Part shown: piece after piece, positions 11,546-23,559 of the stretch
Position numbering within the stretch: the first letter of the stretch is position 1
Layout of the letters: the number at the start of each line of letters is the position of its first letter
Origin: Vicia villosa
Taxonomy: Eukaryota > Streptophyta > Magnoliopsida > Fabales > Fabaceae
Direction: 5' to 3'
DNA length: 64,000 nt
Assembly (NCBI RefSeq): GCF_029867415.1
Contig: NC_081182.1
Coordinates: 8,934,646 to 8,998,645, forward strand
The notes under the pieces: model-generated
Databases searched by the model: none
What the model saw: only the letters and a program-made list of their open reading frames with translations
Told to the model about the DNA's origin: nothing
Translations under genes and position numbers: made by a program

Positions 11546-14500
11546 TGTAATACGGTGAACTGACTTTTTATCGATCGAAATGTCGCGGTTAAGCATGAGT
11601 CGCCATCGACTTTTATTTTATCCAAACAAATTCAGAAAGGCTAAAAGAAACAGAAAAAAACCTTTTAAAGAAATCTAAGTTCGGGGGGTAATTTATGCAA
11701 AGGGAAGGTGTAAGGCACCCTTTGCATCCATGGTTTGCCATGGGCTCTTAATTGCTTTGCTTGCTCGTTTTCAGAAAATGTAGATGAAAGAGAAAAAAAA
11801 TGGACTTTAGCTCGTAAAATGAGCGTAGCCAGTTTTTGAAGAATTTTGAGAAAGAATGTAGAAAATAGAGCATGGCAAGGCAATTAGGGGCAATTACCTT
11901 AAACTCAGATGATAGGTCTCTTTTTAGACTTTCAGGATGAAAGGGTCTATCCTTGCCATAAGAGGGCAGGAAGCCTTTCGTTTGGAGGTAGAAGGGTCAT
12001 CGAAATATCCTTTGCCATAAGACTGTCCCATGCCATAGGAGGGCAGGTAGTCTAAGGTAAGGATCAGAATAAGCCTTATTCGTAGGCAGCCAGAAGATAC
12101 CTCAGCCTTTTTCCGTAGGCAACTTCCGAGGGTCGAGGTCATATTTGTGTATCGAAGGCAGCATCATTTAGGGTCACATGACCTTTAGTTATCGAGGCAG
12201 CATGGCTGAGGTATCCTCATATTCGAGGGACATGGCTTATTCTGCAAAAAAACACAAAGGCAACAGGCAACAGGCAACAAGGGTTACCCAAAAGTGTGCG
12301 TGTGTGCACCAATCATGTGATTCAATTCGAAATATATTATCTTGTAATTAAATGGCTCTAATTCAGTTCAAGATTGCACTCCTTAAATTACTAACCACGC
12401 AATTTAAACAATATAATCAACAAATACGGGGGAGGGAAATTGTAACCAGCGGATCCCTTAATAGGGTTTGACATAAGTAATAATAAAGCATAAAATATTA
12501 AGGTTAGGGTTTAGGGTTACCAACACTCGTAGCCTTGGCGGTCAACAAACCCTGAAAATTTGAAAAGGAAAGAATAAACAGAAGAGAGTGAGTGTATTAT
12601 TTGTTCAGAGACAACTAGGGTTAACCCTAAAAATAAACATAACAATACAGAAAAAGGGTAAAAGAAACTTAGCTTCGATTGATGAAGGTTGAGAATTGGA
12701 GGTAGCTTGAAGCATTGACTCTGACCATCTGATAATTGAATAGAGAAATAAGAGGAAGTAAGTGTAGAAGGGTTCCATTGACAACGAGAATCATACCCTA
12801 AAAAAATAAATAAAAGGTAAAAGAAAATTTAAGTAAGAAAGAGATCAGGACTTAGCTTATGGCTTGATGTGGCGCGTAGTCGGGAGTAGCCTCGAGCATT
12901 GACTCTGACCATGAGAATTGATAGAAAAATGACAGACAGTGAGTGTATGACAATTCTTCATTAACCAGGCAGAACAAATATTTAAAAGGAATGTAGGAAA
13001 AATAATAAAGCAATAATAAAATTAATCGGGACTTAGCTTTATGAAAGGCGCGGCGCATAATCGGAAGGTTCAAAAAAGTCAACCCTGAAAAAAAGACACA
13101 GAAAAAGTAATATTTAGTGTATGGATGATCTAGCGACAAACCTTGCAAACCCTGATTTAGGGCACGAGTTAACCATGGTTAATAGAATAATAAACTAATC
13201 GAAGTAATATCAAAGTTACGGAGAAAAATCGAGAGTTCGAATCAATATATGTCAATTAAATAACTATTGGATGTAATCCTAATTATTTAATTGATAAAAA
13301 AAGTTTATTTGAAAATAATATCGAATTTTAAATGACAATAAAATAATTATGAATAAAACGGTAAAAAACTAGAACTTTCGATAAAAATAAATAGTTAAAA
13401 TTTGTTATAATAATTTATTAAGAAAAATAAAATAAAAGAGCTATAAGTAATAATTATGGTGGAAACTAAAGAAAATAAGAAGATAAAATATGATTAAAGT
13501 AAATAAATAATAATAATAAAAAAAAAAGATAGAGAAAACTCAGCTGGATCCTGTGCTACGCCTTAGTGGAAGTGCATGATGGGCACTCGCGTTGTGGGAC
13601 GTTGGATTTGAAGTTGACGATGATCTGACAGTAGATGAAGTAAGGTGCATCGTGATCTTGTCCATTGGTGTTGCATTGGATCTATAAACAAACACATGTA
13701 TTGAATGGATAAAGAAATAATGTCGCCTGCAGGTATCGAACCCAGGCAATCTCACTCAACCACCAGCGTCTTTCGCCACCTGCACTATTGTTGTTAGTTG
13801 TTTAAAAACCAAGAAATATATTTCAAAAAATTAAAACGCGCGCCCAGCCCAAAGGAGTCTTCTTCTTCGTTTTGGATTTTTCTTACCAGGGCTTTACCCA
13901 CGGTTTTCACATGTCACCATAGAACCTGCATCTTTCACAATCAAAATAATACAACATAAACTCATATAGAAACCATGGATCGGTTAGAAATTGTTCACTG
14001 AATCTAATGGCACCATTAGTTTTGGCTAATTTTGTATCTACCTTAAAGCCCCAAATTGAGACCTCCGCGACCTAACAATGGCGGATTACTCAATCTGTAC
14101 CAAACCTTGAATTAAATGTGTCAGAAACATTCCATACATGCATATGAACATGAATATAACATCAAATTATGTTTAAGAGTCATAAATTACGTAAATCGAT
14201 TTTGAAAAAAAAAAGTGAGAAAACCGTGAGCGTATGGAGGTAAGTTCGCGAGCGTTAATCTTCTTTGATGATCGGGATAGCTTCAGGAATGATCCAGGAG
14301 TGTGTTTGAATCACTGAAACGTCCTGAATTGCTCTGCCACTTAGAGAACGGTTTGAACTTTCTCTTGAAATTTTCAAGTGTTCCACAAGTTCTTCAGGGC
14401 TGCAAAACCTTGTGAATTCGTCCAAAAAACCTCCTCTTGCCCTCAGTAACATCTCCATTTATATTAGAGGCATTTAGGTTAATCAAATTGTAGTGAATCA

Positions 14501-14973
14501 AGGAACTTGGAAATTGATTGAAAATTATCATCGAATCTTTCTAATTTTATTCCAATTTCAATATTCTCTTCCCAATCTCTTTAATCACAAAATTTGATTC
14601 AATTATCTTGATATTTCCATCACATAATAGACCTAAAATCAATTTTTATTTTCCCTTATTTATTTATTTTAATTAAATTGAATTTTAAAATGACTTCAAA
14701 ATCAAGATAAATAAAATAAATAATAAATAATGAAAATGACATGGGATTGGGTCAGGAGTCTTCTAATAAGATTAGAATAATGTTTGGATCAAATAAATAT
14801 GGGCCCATTTGTAAAAATCCAAATTCCTTCACATTTTTTTTTCAAAATAACCCATCTTTGACAAGGCCCATCTCCCTCAATTTTTGAGGTATGGGAGAGT
14901 GTGTCTTGGAGCTTTGCATCTTGATTTGAATTAGAATAGGAAAAAATGTATGGGCAAATTTTGGGGTATGACA
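11546..14973 (-). repeat. Right (5') LTR of the Ogre-like element, 3428 bp
   Basis: On the plus strand it runs from TGTAATACGG to GGGGTATGACA, a TG...CA pair on both strands. It carries no gene. Short frames inside it (for example 13540-13755 and 14255-14458, minus) recur in the left LTR and do not look like known proteins. At 13732-13742 the minus strand reads GGTTCGATACC, a match to the RNA polymerase III B box. A telomere-like pair of TTTAGGG units occurs near 12510. The homologous stretch of the left LTR starts at base 1 of the window. Confidence 0.85.
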
Positions 14974-16509
14974 GACATAAAAGTAAAGAGTAAGAAATAA
15001 AATTCTATGAATGTAAATGGCATGAAGTAAATGGAAATTTATTTAAAGGCATACAAGTAAAGTGCATAATATAAATGTTAGCCCAACTAATGGTCATAAT
15101 GTTAGTATTATTGATCAATTAACCGTTTCGGGACAATTTAGCCTTATATTAAGCAATCGCAAGTGTAATTATGTAGAAGTAGCACCTATATGAGGTCGGT
15201 CAACAATAATTTATGTACCATACATTTTAGAGAAATGACACAATGTCATCCTCCTAAAACATGTAACACAAGTCAAAACCAAAACAAGGGGATCAAGCAC
15301 AACACAAGGAGATTGGTTCATCACTTCAATTAGTTTCTTTTTGACATCTTGAGACAAATTTATTATCAATCCAAAGTATCTCAAGTGATCAAATGATCAT
15401 TGGAAGGTAGATTTGAAATGATGAAAGTTCATCAAGCATCAATCTAAACCTAAATGAACAAGATGAATCCATGATCATCCATTTGATCAAAAGCAAAAGA
15501 AAGAAAGAAATAAAGAGAGAAGTAACCGAATTGAACCACAATATTGATTCAAGCTATCATCAAGATCAATTACCTCTCTTGGTGCAAAAATGTCATAAAC
15601 CTATCATCAACCCAAAGTACCAAAAATGATTTAAATAATCATTTAATGATAGGTTTGAATTGATGAAGATTCATGCAAACAAAGTATCAACCATAGTCCA
15701 TTGATATTGATGAAACTTTTGATCAAATAAGTCATGATCCAAGTCAACATAAGTCAAACAATATTTAAATGACAAAAAGAAACAAAATAAAAGCATTAAA
15801 TGATTTTTAAATGGAAAATAAAGGAAAAATACAAATGAAACATCTAAACATCAAATAAAAACTCAAGAAAATCATGGAAGGTCAGAAATAACTCAAAGCA
15901 CCTTTAAAAATTTTTAGAGAATTTTTAAATGCATGAAAATATTTTTAACCAATTAAAATGCATGAGACATCAGAAAATTAAAAGAAAATATCAAAACAAA
16001 AAATAAAATTGTGAAAAAATTACACAAGGTGTAAAATAATGGAAAATAATTTTGGGGATTTTTTTGATGAAAATCTGATTTAAAATGGATTTTAGAAAAA
16101 ATCAACAAATAAAAAAACAGAAAAAAAAGCTCTCAGATCAAGTTGACTGGACAAAGTATGCACATCCAAGGGATCTGATTAAAAGGATCACGATAGACTT
16201 TCATTTAAAACACACACCAAATCCAATTTTGAATGATCCAACGAAACTAAAACAATTGCCGTGCTCTGGTTGGTTGAGACTCCAAAACACACACATGTCA
16301 CCACCAACACCTCTCCGGTCATCTTCTCTGGTGAGCTTGTCACCGGAGTTTGGCAAATGGTTGTGCTAGGGCACCAAACCAACAATATTGTGACTGTTTC
16401 ATCAAGGCGAACCCAAATCCATACTCAATTTCCATTTATTGGAAATGAGCATGGAGAATTTTGAGAAAAACTCAGTGAAAACCAAAACACGAAAAGTAAA
16501 ATTAAATTT
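14974..16509. other. Unassigned repetitive sequence, possibly a decayed LTR or UTR
   Basis: This AT-rich stretch begins directly after the Ogre-like LTR. It has no supported gene. The part at 16260-16470 is richer in C and G and gives short frames on both strands, as often seen in old retrotransposon LTR or leader sequences. I recognise no domain. Confidence 0.35.
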
Positions 16510-18212
16510 CATATACGATCAACCAAAACAAGATAAAACATTCTTAAACGGATCCTTGATGAAGAAGTCTACATGGAACAACAACATGATTTATGGTAGA
16601 TCATCCAGATTTTGTATGCAAACTCTACAAAGCCTTTTATGCCCTAAAGCAAGCTTCTTAGTAGTGGATTGAACAACTTTAAGATGATCTTATTCATATA
16701 GTATTCAAATATAACAAATGCTACTTCTCCTTATTTATCCTATCTGAAAACAAGAAAGTTTCCCACCTTCTACTCTATGTTAATGATATCATCATCATAT
16801 GTACCTTAGCACACTGACTAATATGCTTGAATGCAAAACTATTTTTACTCATATGTAGTCTATTTGTAAACTTAGTAAGACAAGATCCGACTTATTACTT
16901 GATCATTTTATGTGCATATTAGTTATTGGAGACTTATAATATGCCAATTTAACTTGACTTGAGGTCTCTAATGAAATTAATGTGGTGTGTCAATTTATGT
17001 CTAACTGTACTAAAGACCATTAGGTTGTAGTCAAAAGGATACTTAGGTATCTAAAATGAACCATTGGTCATGGCTTACTCTTTCATCCTACCACTATCAC
17101 TACACTCATTCCTTTAAAGTCCTTTTGTGATGATAACTAGGAAGGTGATCCCGATGACATAAGAAGCATATCATGAACTCCATATTATTTTGACCATAAA
17201 TTGGTCTCATAGTGGTCAAGAAAACAATTGGTTGTAGCTCAGCCTGGCATTGAGACTGGATATTGAAGCCTTACACACATGTATCAGTTGAATTTCTTGG
17301 GATTAACAATATCCTTCATGAATTGGGTGTTCCAGTGAAGCCTCTTCTAGTGCTTTGTGAGTTGTGACAATCACCCAGTTGTGTTATTGACTCACAACCC
17401 TATCTTACATATCAGGACCAAACACATAAAGATTGACTTTTTTTATGGGAGAGAAATTTATTTTCAAACAATCCTAACTACGTAAAGTGATACCACAACG
17501 GTTCGAAAAAAGACACAACACTTGACCAACCGATGTGAGGTAAAGGGTTGTTGTATGTATGATGCTTTTCACCACAGCCGTGCGACAGTGATTATATGTC
17601 AAGAAGCGCACTAACTATTGTTGGATAAATAAATCCAGAGTCACCCTTAGGGATTCGAATGGGCTTAACATCCCAACCCATGGCACCTAGAGAGAGCTTA
17701 CAAATCTCGCTTTAGGTGCAGCCCCTGAGGGCTCATACTATAAGGAAATAAAGTTGCGCCCTCACTAACAGCAATTGCTTTTAGCGCAGTGGTAAGCGCT
17801 TGATCCTACAAGTGGTATCAGAGCATGGTCATGGGTTCGAATCCCCTGGCTGACACTGGGGGAGATTGTTGGATAAATAAATCCAGCGTCATCCTTAGGG
17901 ATTCGAATGGGCTTAACATACCAACCCATAGTTTATTACCACAATTAACATGAAAACCGTTGTAATATTGTATCACGAATGGTCTATTTTTTTTAAAATA
18001 GACCATTTAAAAAATATGTAATTATTTTTGTCATTATAATATGTAATATTATAAACGTGGAATTGTTGTAAATTCTATGAAATTTGAAACTTTCTATGAT
18101 CCATATTTATTTGAGGAATAGATCAATGGACAAATGTACCCACTAAAACTATATCTTTCTCAAAAACTTTATTCTTCACAAGGTGCATGTTTCACAAACT
18201 CAAAGTGACTAA
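16510..18212 (+). pseudogene. Decayed Ty1/copia reverse transcriptase-RNase H relic, interrupted
   Basis: In shifting frames the plus strand still reads copia landmarks: FLNGSL near 16540, ALKQAS near 16640, the RT catalytic box as YVNDII near 16770 (D to N in the first aspartate), RYLK near 17045, an RNase H stretch CDD-W-GDPDD near 17130, and NHPVVLL with RTKHIKID near 17370-17440. The final RNase H tail (DQW-NVPTK, then FFTRCM..LKV) appears only at about 18120-18210, so roughly 0.65 kb of foreign DNA, including the TRIM-like element, splits the relic. Stops and frameshifts are many; it cannot be functional. Confidence 0.75.
17619..17930 (+). mobile_element. TRIM-like miniature LTR element, 3' LTR truncated
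   Basis: The first 64 bases (TGTTGGATAAATAAATCCAG...) recur at 17867-17930. The first copy runs about 192 bases to CA at 17810 and is followed after two bases by TGGTATCAGAGC (17813-17824), the initiator tRNA-Met primer-binding site. A purine-rich ACTGGGGGAGAT lies immediately before the second copy. The internal part is only 56 bp, so this is a terminal-repeat retrotransposon in miniature with a truncated 3' LTR. The stretch 17772-17845 also resembles a tRNA: an A-box-like TAGCGCAGTGG and a B box GGTTCGAATCC. A tRNA-derived SINE is therefore an alternative reading. Confidence 0.65.
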
Positions 18213-18770
18213 CCATGCATAGTGGATGGGTGGGTGGGGTATAAGAGATCATTTGCCTGTCCCATTAGGTACCTTAGCATATTAGTGCATAAGCAACCAC
18301 TTGTAAATTGAATAACTAACTCATAGAGCTGGTTATTCTACTAGCAGTTGTCGGTAGTAACAACATGCTATAAGAGATCTTTCATGCTTTGGAAGTAATG
18401 AAAAAAATCATTCTCTCTATTCTAATAAACTTTAATCAAAGAGGCATTTTAATCTTCTTTTAATAAAAATCAAGTGAGCACACATTTATAACATGTAGAT
18501 AGAATGAGATTTCATGCTCTAAGCCCAAATTCAAGTGAGCACACATTTCTACCATTGCAATCCTTCCCATAAAAAAACTTGACACTACATATTATCCAGC
18601 AAGAAAGCATTTTGAATTAACTAAAAGCAAACCATTCGTACACACACAAAGCTTCCTGACATAAAGTAGTAGTAATGTATAACAGCTGCTATCATTTTCA
18701 TCATCCTTTCTTCTTTTTTTTTCTTGTCCCTAGAAAATGCTTAGCCATCTTCAACTTAAACTTTTCTTCA
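18213..18770. other. Intergenic, downstream of WAT1
   Basis: No gene is visible. The phrase TCAAGTGAGCACACATTT occurs twice, near 18470 and 18531. The last part should include the 3' UTR of the minus-strand WAT1 gene; I see no clear AATAAA signal. Confidence 0.4.
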
Positions 18771-21017
18771 TCAAACATTTTCCGTTGATGAAGGAAGAAG
18801 AGGTTGAATAAGTGATGATTTTCCATGATGGCCTGAGGCCCTGATAATGCCGCTATGCTCGGCTGGAGTCGAAGTCGTTGCTGCTAGCTCCCTTGCAAAT
18901 TTCTTTTCTTCATTTTTACCCCACAGAACTAGGTACAACCCCACAATGATCAGTGCTGCTCCAATGATCCTATAAAATCACAAATTTGCTTTTGTAACAA
19001 AAGGTATATATAAAGAAAGAAAAAAGTTTATGCTTTAAACTTTCTTTGACCCTATGGTACATGGAATCTTTTAGAAAAAAATTCATTCTAATTTCACATG
19101 TAAAAAAGTTGAATTATAGATAAGTTTTAAAATTTATATATTAGTGGCTAGCCTTTCTTAGTTGAGTCAGTTCTCACCTAAAGGTACCAACCAAATAGTG
19201 CCTTACCTCTTTTGTTCACTTGTTGTTTTAATAGAGTTCATTTGTCCTTTTCAAAATAGTGATAATTCATCCGTTTCGGACTCAATATTATTAATGTATG
19301 TTTCAAAACACTCTTGATAGATGTCTGAGACACGCTGATGTCTGACACTCGTATGACTTGTGACGAATAAGTTACAGAAAGATAAGGTAGATAAGACGAA
19401 CCCGCCTAAGTAGAATTCTTCTCCTAAAGCAAGAGAAGCCATGATAGCAACAATAAGAGTTTGAACAGGTTGATATACTGCAACAAAAACAGGTCCTCCT
19501 TTGTCAATGCACCATATCTGTACAGCGAACGCAATTCCTGATGCTACCACTCCCTGCAATATTAAAATCATTAACAACAACAATAATGCATTATTACCAA
19601 CAGCACAACCTACCATTATATCTCAAAAGCATGCACATAATACAGCTTTATCGAAAGTTTTCGTGATAAATAACTATAGATTGATTGAAGATTGTGATAC
19701 TAACCCCGTAAAGAATGGTAAAAACTTCAGCACCAGAGGTGAAAATCCAAGCCTGAGAGTTTCTCTCAAAGATCAAAGCAATAATGAGGAATTGGATAAG
19801 TCCAAAGAAACATGTATAGGAAGTGACAGAGAGACGAGCTGGATACTTCTTAAGGACAGGTGCTTGTAACACCAGCCAACCAGACCAAGACAAACAATGT
19901 CCTATAAGGTACAAACATCCAAGGGTCCAGTTTTTTCCTTTTGCATCACCTAATGACTCAAACAAACTCTCTTGTATGGTATTGTTGTTGTTTAGAGAGG
20001 GTGGAACTGGACTGTATATTGTTGGACCTTTGTAAAGTGTAATCACTGATGCTCCTGCCACACAGAATATTGTTCCTGCAACTTTTCCTATTCCATCCTT
20101 TCTGTTCAACCTCACTTGCTCTATTCTGAAAATTGTATTTTTTTTTAAACAATATAGTATATTATATAATGTTTTTTTCTTCATTTTCTTATGTAACTGT
20201 AAACAAGTAGTTAAGGGCTTACCTGAGTACAACTGCCATGAGAAATGTAATGGCTGGAACTGAGTTTTGTATAGCTGATGCAAAAGTTGGAGATGTATTG
20301 TCCAAACCAAGCAAGTAGAAACCTTGATTGGCTGTAAAACTGTGTAATACAAAATTTAATTTTTTAATTAAAATTTTCATAGATTAATTATATACTGAAT
20401 TAATAATCTCATACCTTTGTTTTTCAACTTATTTATTTTACTATTACAAAACAAAATTGTACTAACAATAAAATTTTTAAAATTGCGGTCTGAAACCGCA
20501 AGTTTAACCCTAGTATAAAAGATTTTGATGTCTCTGCAACGACATTAAAACAGTAATTCTCATGGTATCTAAGCAGTAGAGTCAAAATGTTGTAGTGGCG
20601 TCTTCCGTCAATATAAAAGTTTGCGGTATAAATATGGTGCATACCCGATGAGGGCAAGAAGAAAAAAGTGTAGAAGAAAGTTGAAATTAATAGCTGGCCT
20701 TTCCTTCCTGGACAAGAAAATAAACAATGTAACAATTGATTATGTCATGTATTGAAGTTATTAACCTATTATAAACTTATGTTAAGGTAATATTATTACT
20801 TTTCCAAGAAGTATGCAAATGGAACAAGGAGAAGAAAAGCAAGAAGATTCCGGTAAACTGGAAAAACCAGTTTGCTAATTCCCATGTTAAGGGCAGCTCT
20901 AGAGACCACATGGAAACCAGCATAACCAACTTGGAGGACCAGCATGGCCCCATGCAGCTGAAACCGTTCTGGTATAGAACACCACATTCTCGTAGAAGAA
21001 CCACCTGAATCAGCCAT
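18771..21017 (-). CDS. WAT1: WAT1 (WALLS ARE THIN1), EamA-type vacuolar auxin transport facilitator
   Basis: The spliced model is complement(18771..18969, 19402..19553, 19705..20125, 20223..20339, 20645..20707, 20800..21017): six exons, all introns GT-AG, phases consistent, 1170 bp, 389 aa plus TGA. The protein starts MADSGGSSTRMWCSIPERFQ and ends LLPSSTENV. It carries the two EamA repeats of the WAT1/nodulin MtN21 family, with about ten expected membrane segments and family blocks such as GYAGFHVVSRAALNMG, NWTLGCLYLIGHCLSWSGW, SYTCFFG, AVYQPVQTL and ALGEEFYLGG. Length and sequence match Arabidopsis WAT1 closely, not just the wider family. Known role: a tonoplast protein that exports auxin from the vacuole and is needed for secondary walls in fibres. 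No lesion is visible. Introns total about 1.1 kb and contain no transposon. Confidence 0.95.
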
Positions 21018-21086
21018 ATTAGACTATTACTATCTTAGTGTTGTTATGAAGAAGGGAGTGGTGAAGAGGTGAGGGAAGAGTGAGGG

Positions 21087-21097
21087 TATAAATATAG
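21087..21097 (-). promoter_or_regulatory. TATA-like element upstream of WAT1
   Basis: On the minus strand CTATATTTATA lies about 70-80 bases before the ATG at 21017, a sensible distance for a short 5' UTR. No transcript evidence is available. Confidence 0.45.
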
Positions 21098-21229
21098 TGA
21101 AGAGGGTCCTACAATGAGGAAATAAAGACGTTTTGTCAACTGTTGGTAGCATTGAAATGTTTGTGGTTTGTCTCCCACATTCTTTGATACTAATTCAACA
21201 CCCTTGTGGGATGACAAGACAACCCCCAC

Positions 21230-21960
21230 CGCACTTAAAGTTGGAGTTAAATTAATTGAGAAAAAAGAGAGTCATGATTCATCAACACGCCATTAATGAT
21301 GATAGTACTCGAGGTAGAGGGCCAAGCCGCCATTGATAGATAGCGCACACGAGTGAAGTGGTGATAGATAATAGTACCCCCATGCGTTATCATACTCACC
21401 AATGAATAAAGACTTAACCCCACCTGGCCCGTAAGTTTGTTTTTAATATAAAAAAGTTTTGATGAGTTGGGTTCGTAGGCTCATATACTTGTGAAGTTCT
21501 TAGACCTCTCATGCGCGATCTACAATTTTCTAAAAATACATTGACTGAATCAACAAATCCGAGTATATTTTGTATTTCTCGTATAGAGATTTCGAGGGGA
21601 ATTACTCATTTGGAGCTTTCATATGGGAAAGTTTTCTATGTGGAGACGGAGATACAAAGTAAAAACCGTTAGAAGATATAATTCATGATTTTATAAAATA
21701 GTTCGTGTTTGACAAGGTTGTGTAATTGTAGAGTCAAGTCGAAGTGTTTAACATCATATAATTGTTAAGGTGAAGTGTAATTATGTATGTTTTGGGCTTG
21801 GGTCTTGGTTACCAATAAATAGGCATGATGTTGTAATTCAACATAGTTAACAATTCTCACCTCTTTCATAGTACTTGACAAGAATATTTCATACCTTCTT
21901 CGTTGATTCATCATGAGAGATCTTGTCAAATATCGCTGAATCTACTGCCGGTTGAATGTA
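21230..21960. other. WAT1 upstream intergenic region
   Basis: No gene is visible. It ends at the CACTA terminus at 21961, so at most about 0.9 kb of upstream DNA separates the WAT1 start codon from a transposon. Confidence 0.5.
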
Positions 21961-22281
21961 CACTACAAAAAAAAGTCTCAGTAGTGACGTGAATTTCACG
22001 CCACAACCCAAAAAAACACATCACAAACCAATATTTGTGACGTGTTTATTTACGTCGCAGGAGGCAAGGTGACAACTTTTAGTGACGTGATTTTCACTTC
22101 ACTATTTAGTGAAGTAAAAATCACGTCGCAACATTTGTACTAGATATTTAGCAAAGTCAGTCAGAGCAGGCGTAGCAGTGTTTAGGGTCAGAAAAAGCAT
22201 CTTTAGTTGCGACGTGATTTTCATGTCACTACTTAGTGACATGGAAATCACGTCACTAATTTTTTTTTTTTTGCAAAAAAT

Positions 22282-22284
<3 letters not shown>

Positions 22285-22338
<54 letters not shown>
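22285..22338. repeat. (AT)n microsatellite in the CACTA element
   Basis: An uninterrupted AT run of about 54 bases. Confidence 0.97.
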
Positions 22339-22341
<3 letters not shown>

Positions 22342-22522
22342 AATTAATAAACTAAATATATTAAAATTTATAAATTAATTCAATAAACTAAATATACTAA
22401 AATTAAGAAACTAAAATTATAAATCTAATATTACTAAATAATGTAATTATAATTTAATTAATAGTTTACACAAATTCAAAATCAAAAGTAACAACAAAAT
22501 AAAAACTAAACTAAATCAACAA

Positions 22523-23330
22523 TCAGTCCGGGTCAGGAAACTCATCTTCATTTAGATTTTCCTGATCAGTCGGCGCAGAACCCCCCATATTTTGGTTTCC
22601 ACCAAAGGATTGCATAAATTGTCGCATTTGTGCCTCCATATCCGATTGTCTTTTCGCCATGACCTTCATTTCCCGCTGATGCTCATTCCGCATTGCCATC
22701 ATTTGGGCCTCCATTTGACGATTGTCAAAGGAGAGTAGTGGCAGAAAATCCTGAGTACTGGCCATGGACATACGATTAACCTGACTCTGTGGGGGAGGAC
22801 ACGTGGCCATCTGAGGTGACTGACATACTACTAATGCAACAATCAATCTTTCTTACTCTTAAGCCCAACTTCGACACCAACTTCTTTGCTTCATAAAATG
22901 TTGTAGGTAAGTTGTTTTTCATTGCAGTTGAGTCCAACATCATTTTTACAAAGAATTCCAAACACTGATCAGGAACATTCCAATTTGACTTGGAGGCCAA
23001 TAATCTCACACACATTGATAACTTGGAGTCAGACGAACCGTCAAACAACGACGTATTCATCTCATTCAACAACTGATAAAATCTCTGCGCTTCTTCGTTC
23101 GGCATCTCTTCCCCATCACAATCTTCAGGTTGATCATAGGTCACGTTCACACCAAAAGCATCCTCAACCATGTCACCGATCTGATTAAAGTTTTCCTCAT
23201 ATTCAATAGGCGGTCTTTCCTCATATTCCATTGGCGGACGACTACTTGAAGCATGCGTACTGCTAGTCTTCGGTACGTTACTCAGCAATTTTTCACCTGC
23301 TTGCGCAATCAGTTCAAATTTTTTACCTTA
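22523..23330 (-). pseudogene. CACTA TNP2-type transposase remnant (N-terminal region fused to C-terminal tail)
   Basis: The first frame (23288 to 22776, extending upstream to about 23330) reads the region before the catalytic domain of TNP2-type proteins: NFNQIGDMVEDAFGV, EEAQRFYQLLNEMNT, SKLSMCVRLLASKSNWNVPD, and ends near KLGLRVRKIDCC. In intact elements the long catalytic part follows here. Instead, a frame shifted by one (22846 to 22523) gives a Met/Gln-rich, probably coiled-coil tail (MEAQMRQFMQSFGG) and an acidic end. The catalytic core is missing, so this copy cannot transpose itself. A real start codon is not apparent. Confidence 0.75.
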
Positions 23331-23502
23331 AGAATTGGAAGAAAATTCGGAATACGATTAGTATCATTCATCTTTGCAGCAATTGATTAACAACTCACGG
23401 TGAAGAATATGTCTATTTATATACAACTAACTTATATACTAAATAAGAAAGAAACCCTAATTAATTTGTGCTTGGACTTAGATTATATCACAACAATAAG
23501 AC

Positions 23503-23504
<2 letters not shown>

Positions 23505-23549
<45 letters not shown>
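23505..23549. repeat. (TA)n microsatellite
   Basis: A TA run of about 45 bases at the presumed right border of the CACTA remnant. Confidence 0.97.
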
Positions 23550-23552
<3 letters not shown>

Positions 23553-23559
23553 AGACTCC

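Larger units (their letters stand above)
21961..23550. mobile_element. CACTA (En/Spm-type) transposon, internally deleted; right terminus not found
   Basis: It starts CACTACAAAAAAAAGTCTCA, the typical CACTA terminal inverted repeat, preceded by a GTA that could be the 3-bp target. Next come subterminal repeats in both orientations around GTGACGTGATTTTCAC (21990-22260). A minus-strand remnant of the TNP2-type transposase follows. I did not find the matching ...TAGTG end; the right boundary given is the (TA)n run and is approximate. Confidence 0.75.

Noticed and set aside
12506..12524. Telomere-like TTTAGGG units
   Set aside because: Only about two units, inside an Ogre-like LTR; no array.
13049..13057. 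CGCGGCGCA, a near match to the Athila island motif
   Set aside because: Single copy with one mismatch in the Ogre-like LTR, not clustered; likely chance.
17772..17845. Possible functional tRNA gene
   Set aside because: A and B boxes are present, but the anticodon arm and acceptor stem do not fold properly, and the segment is part of a TRIM or SINE-like repeat.
19501..20035. Plus-strand frames opposite WAT1
   Set aside because: They are antisense shadows of WAT1 exons.
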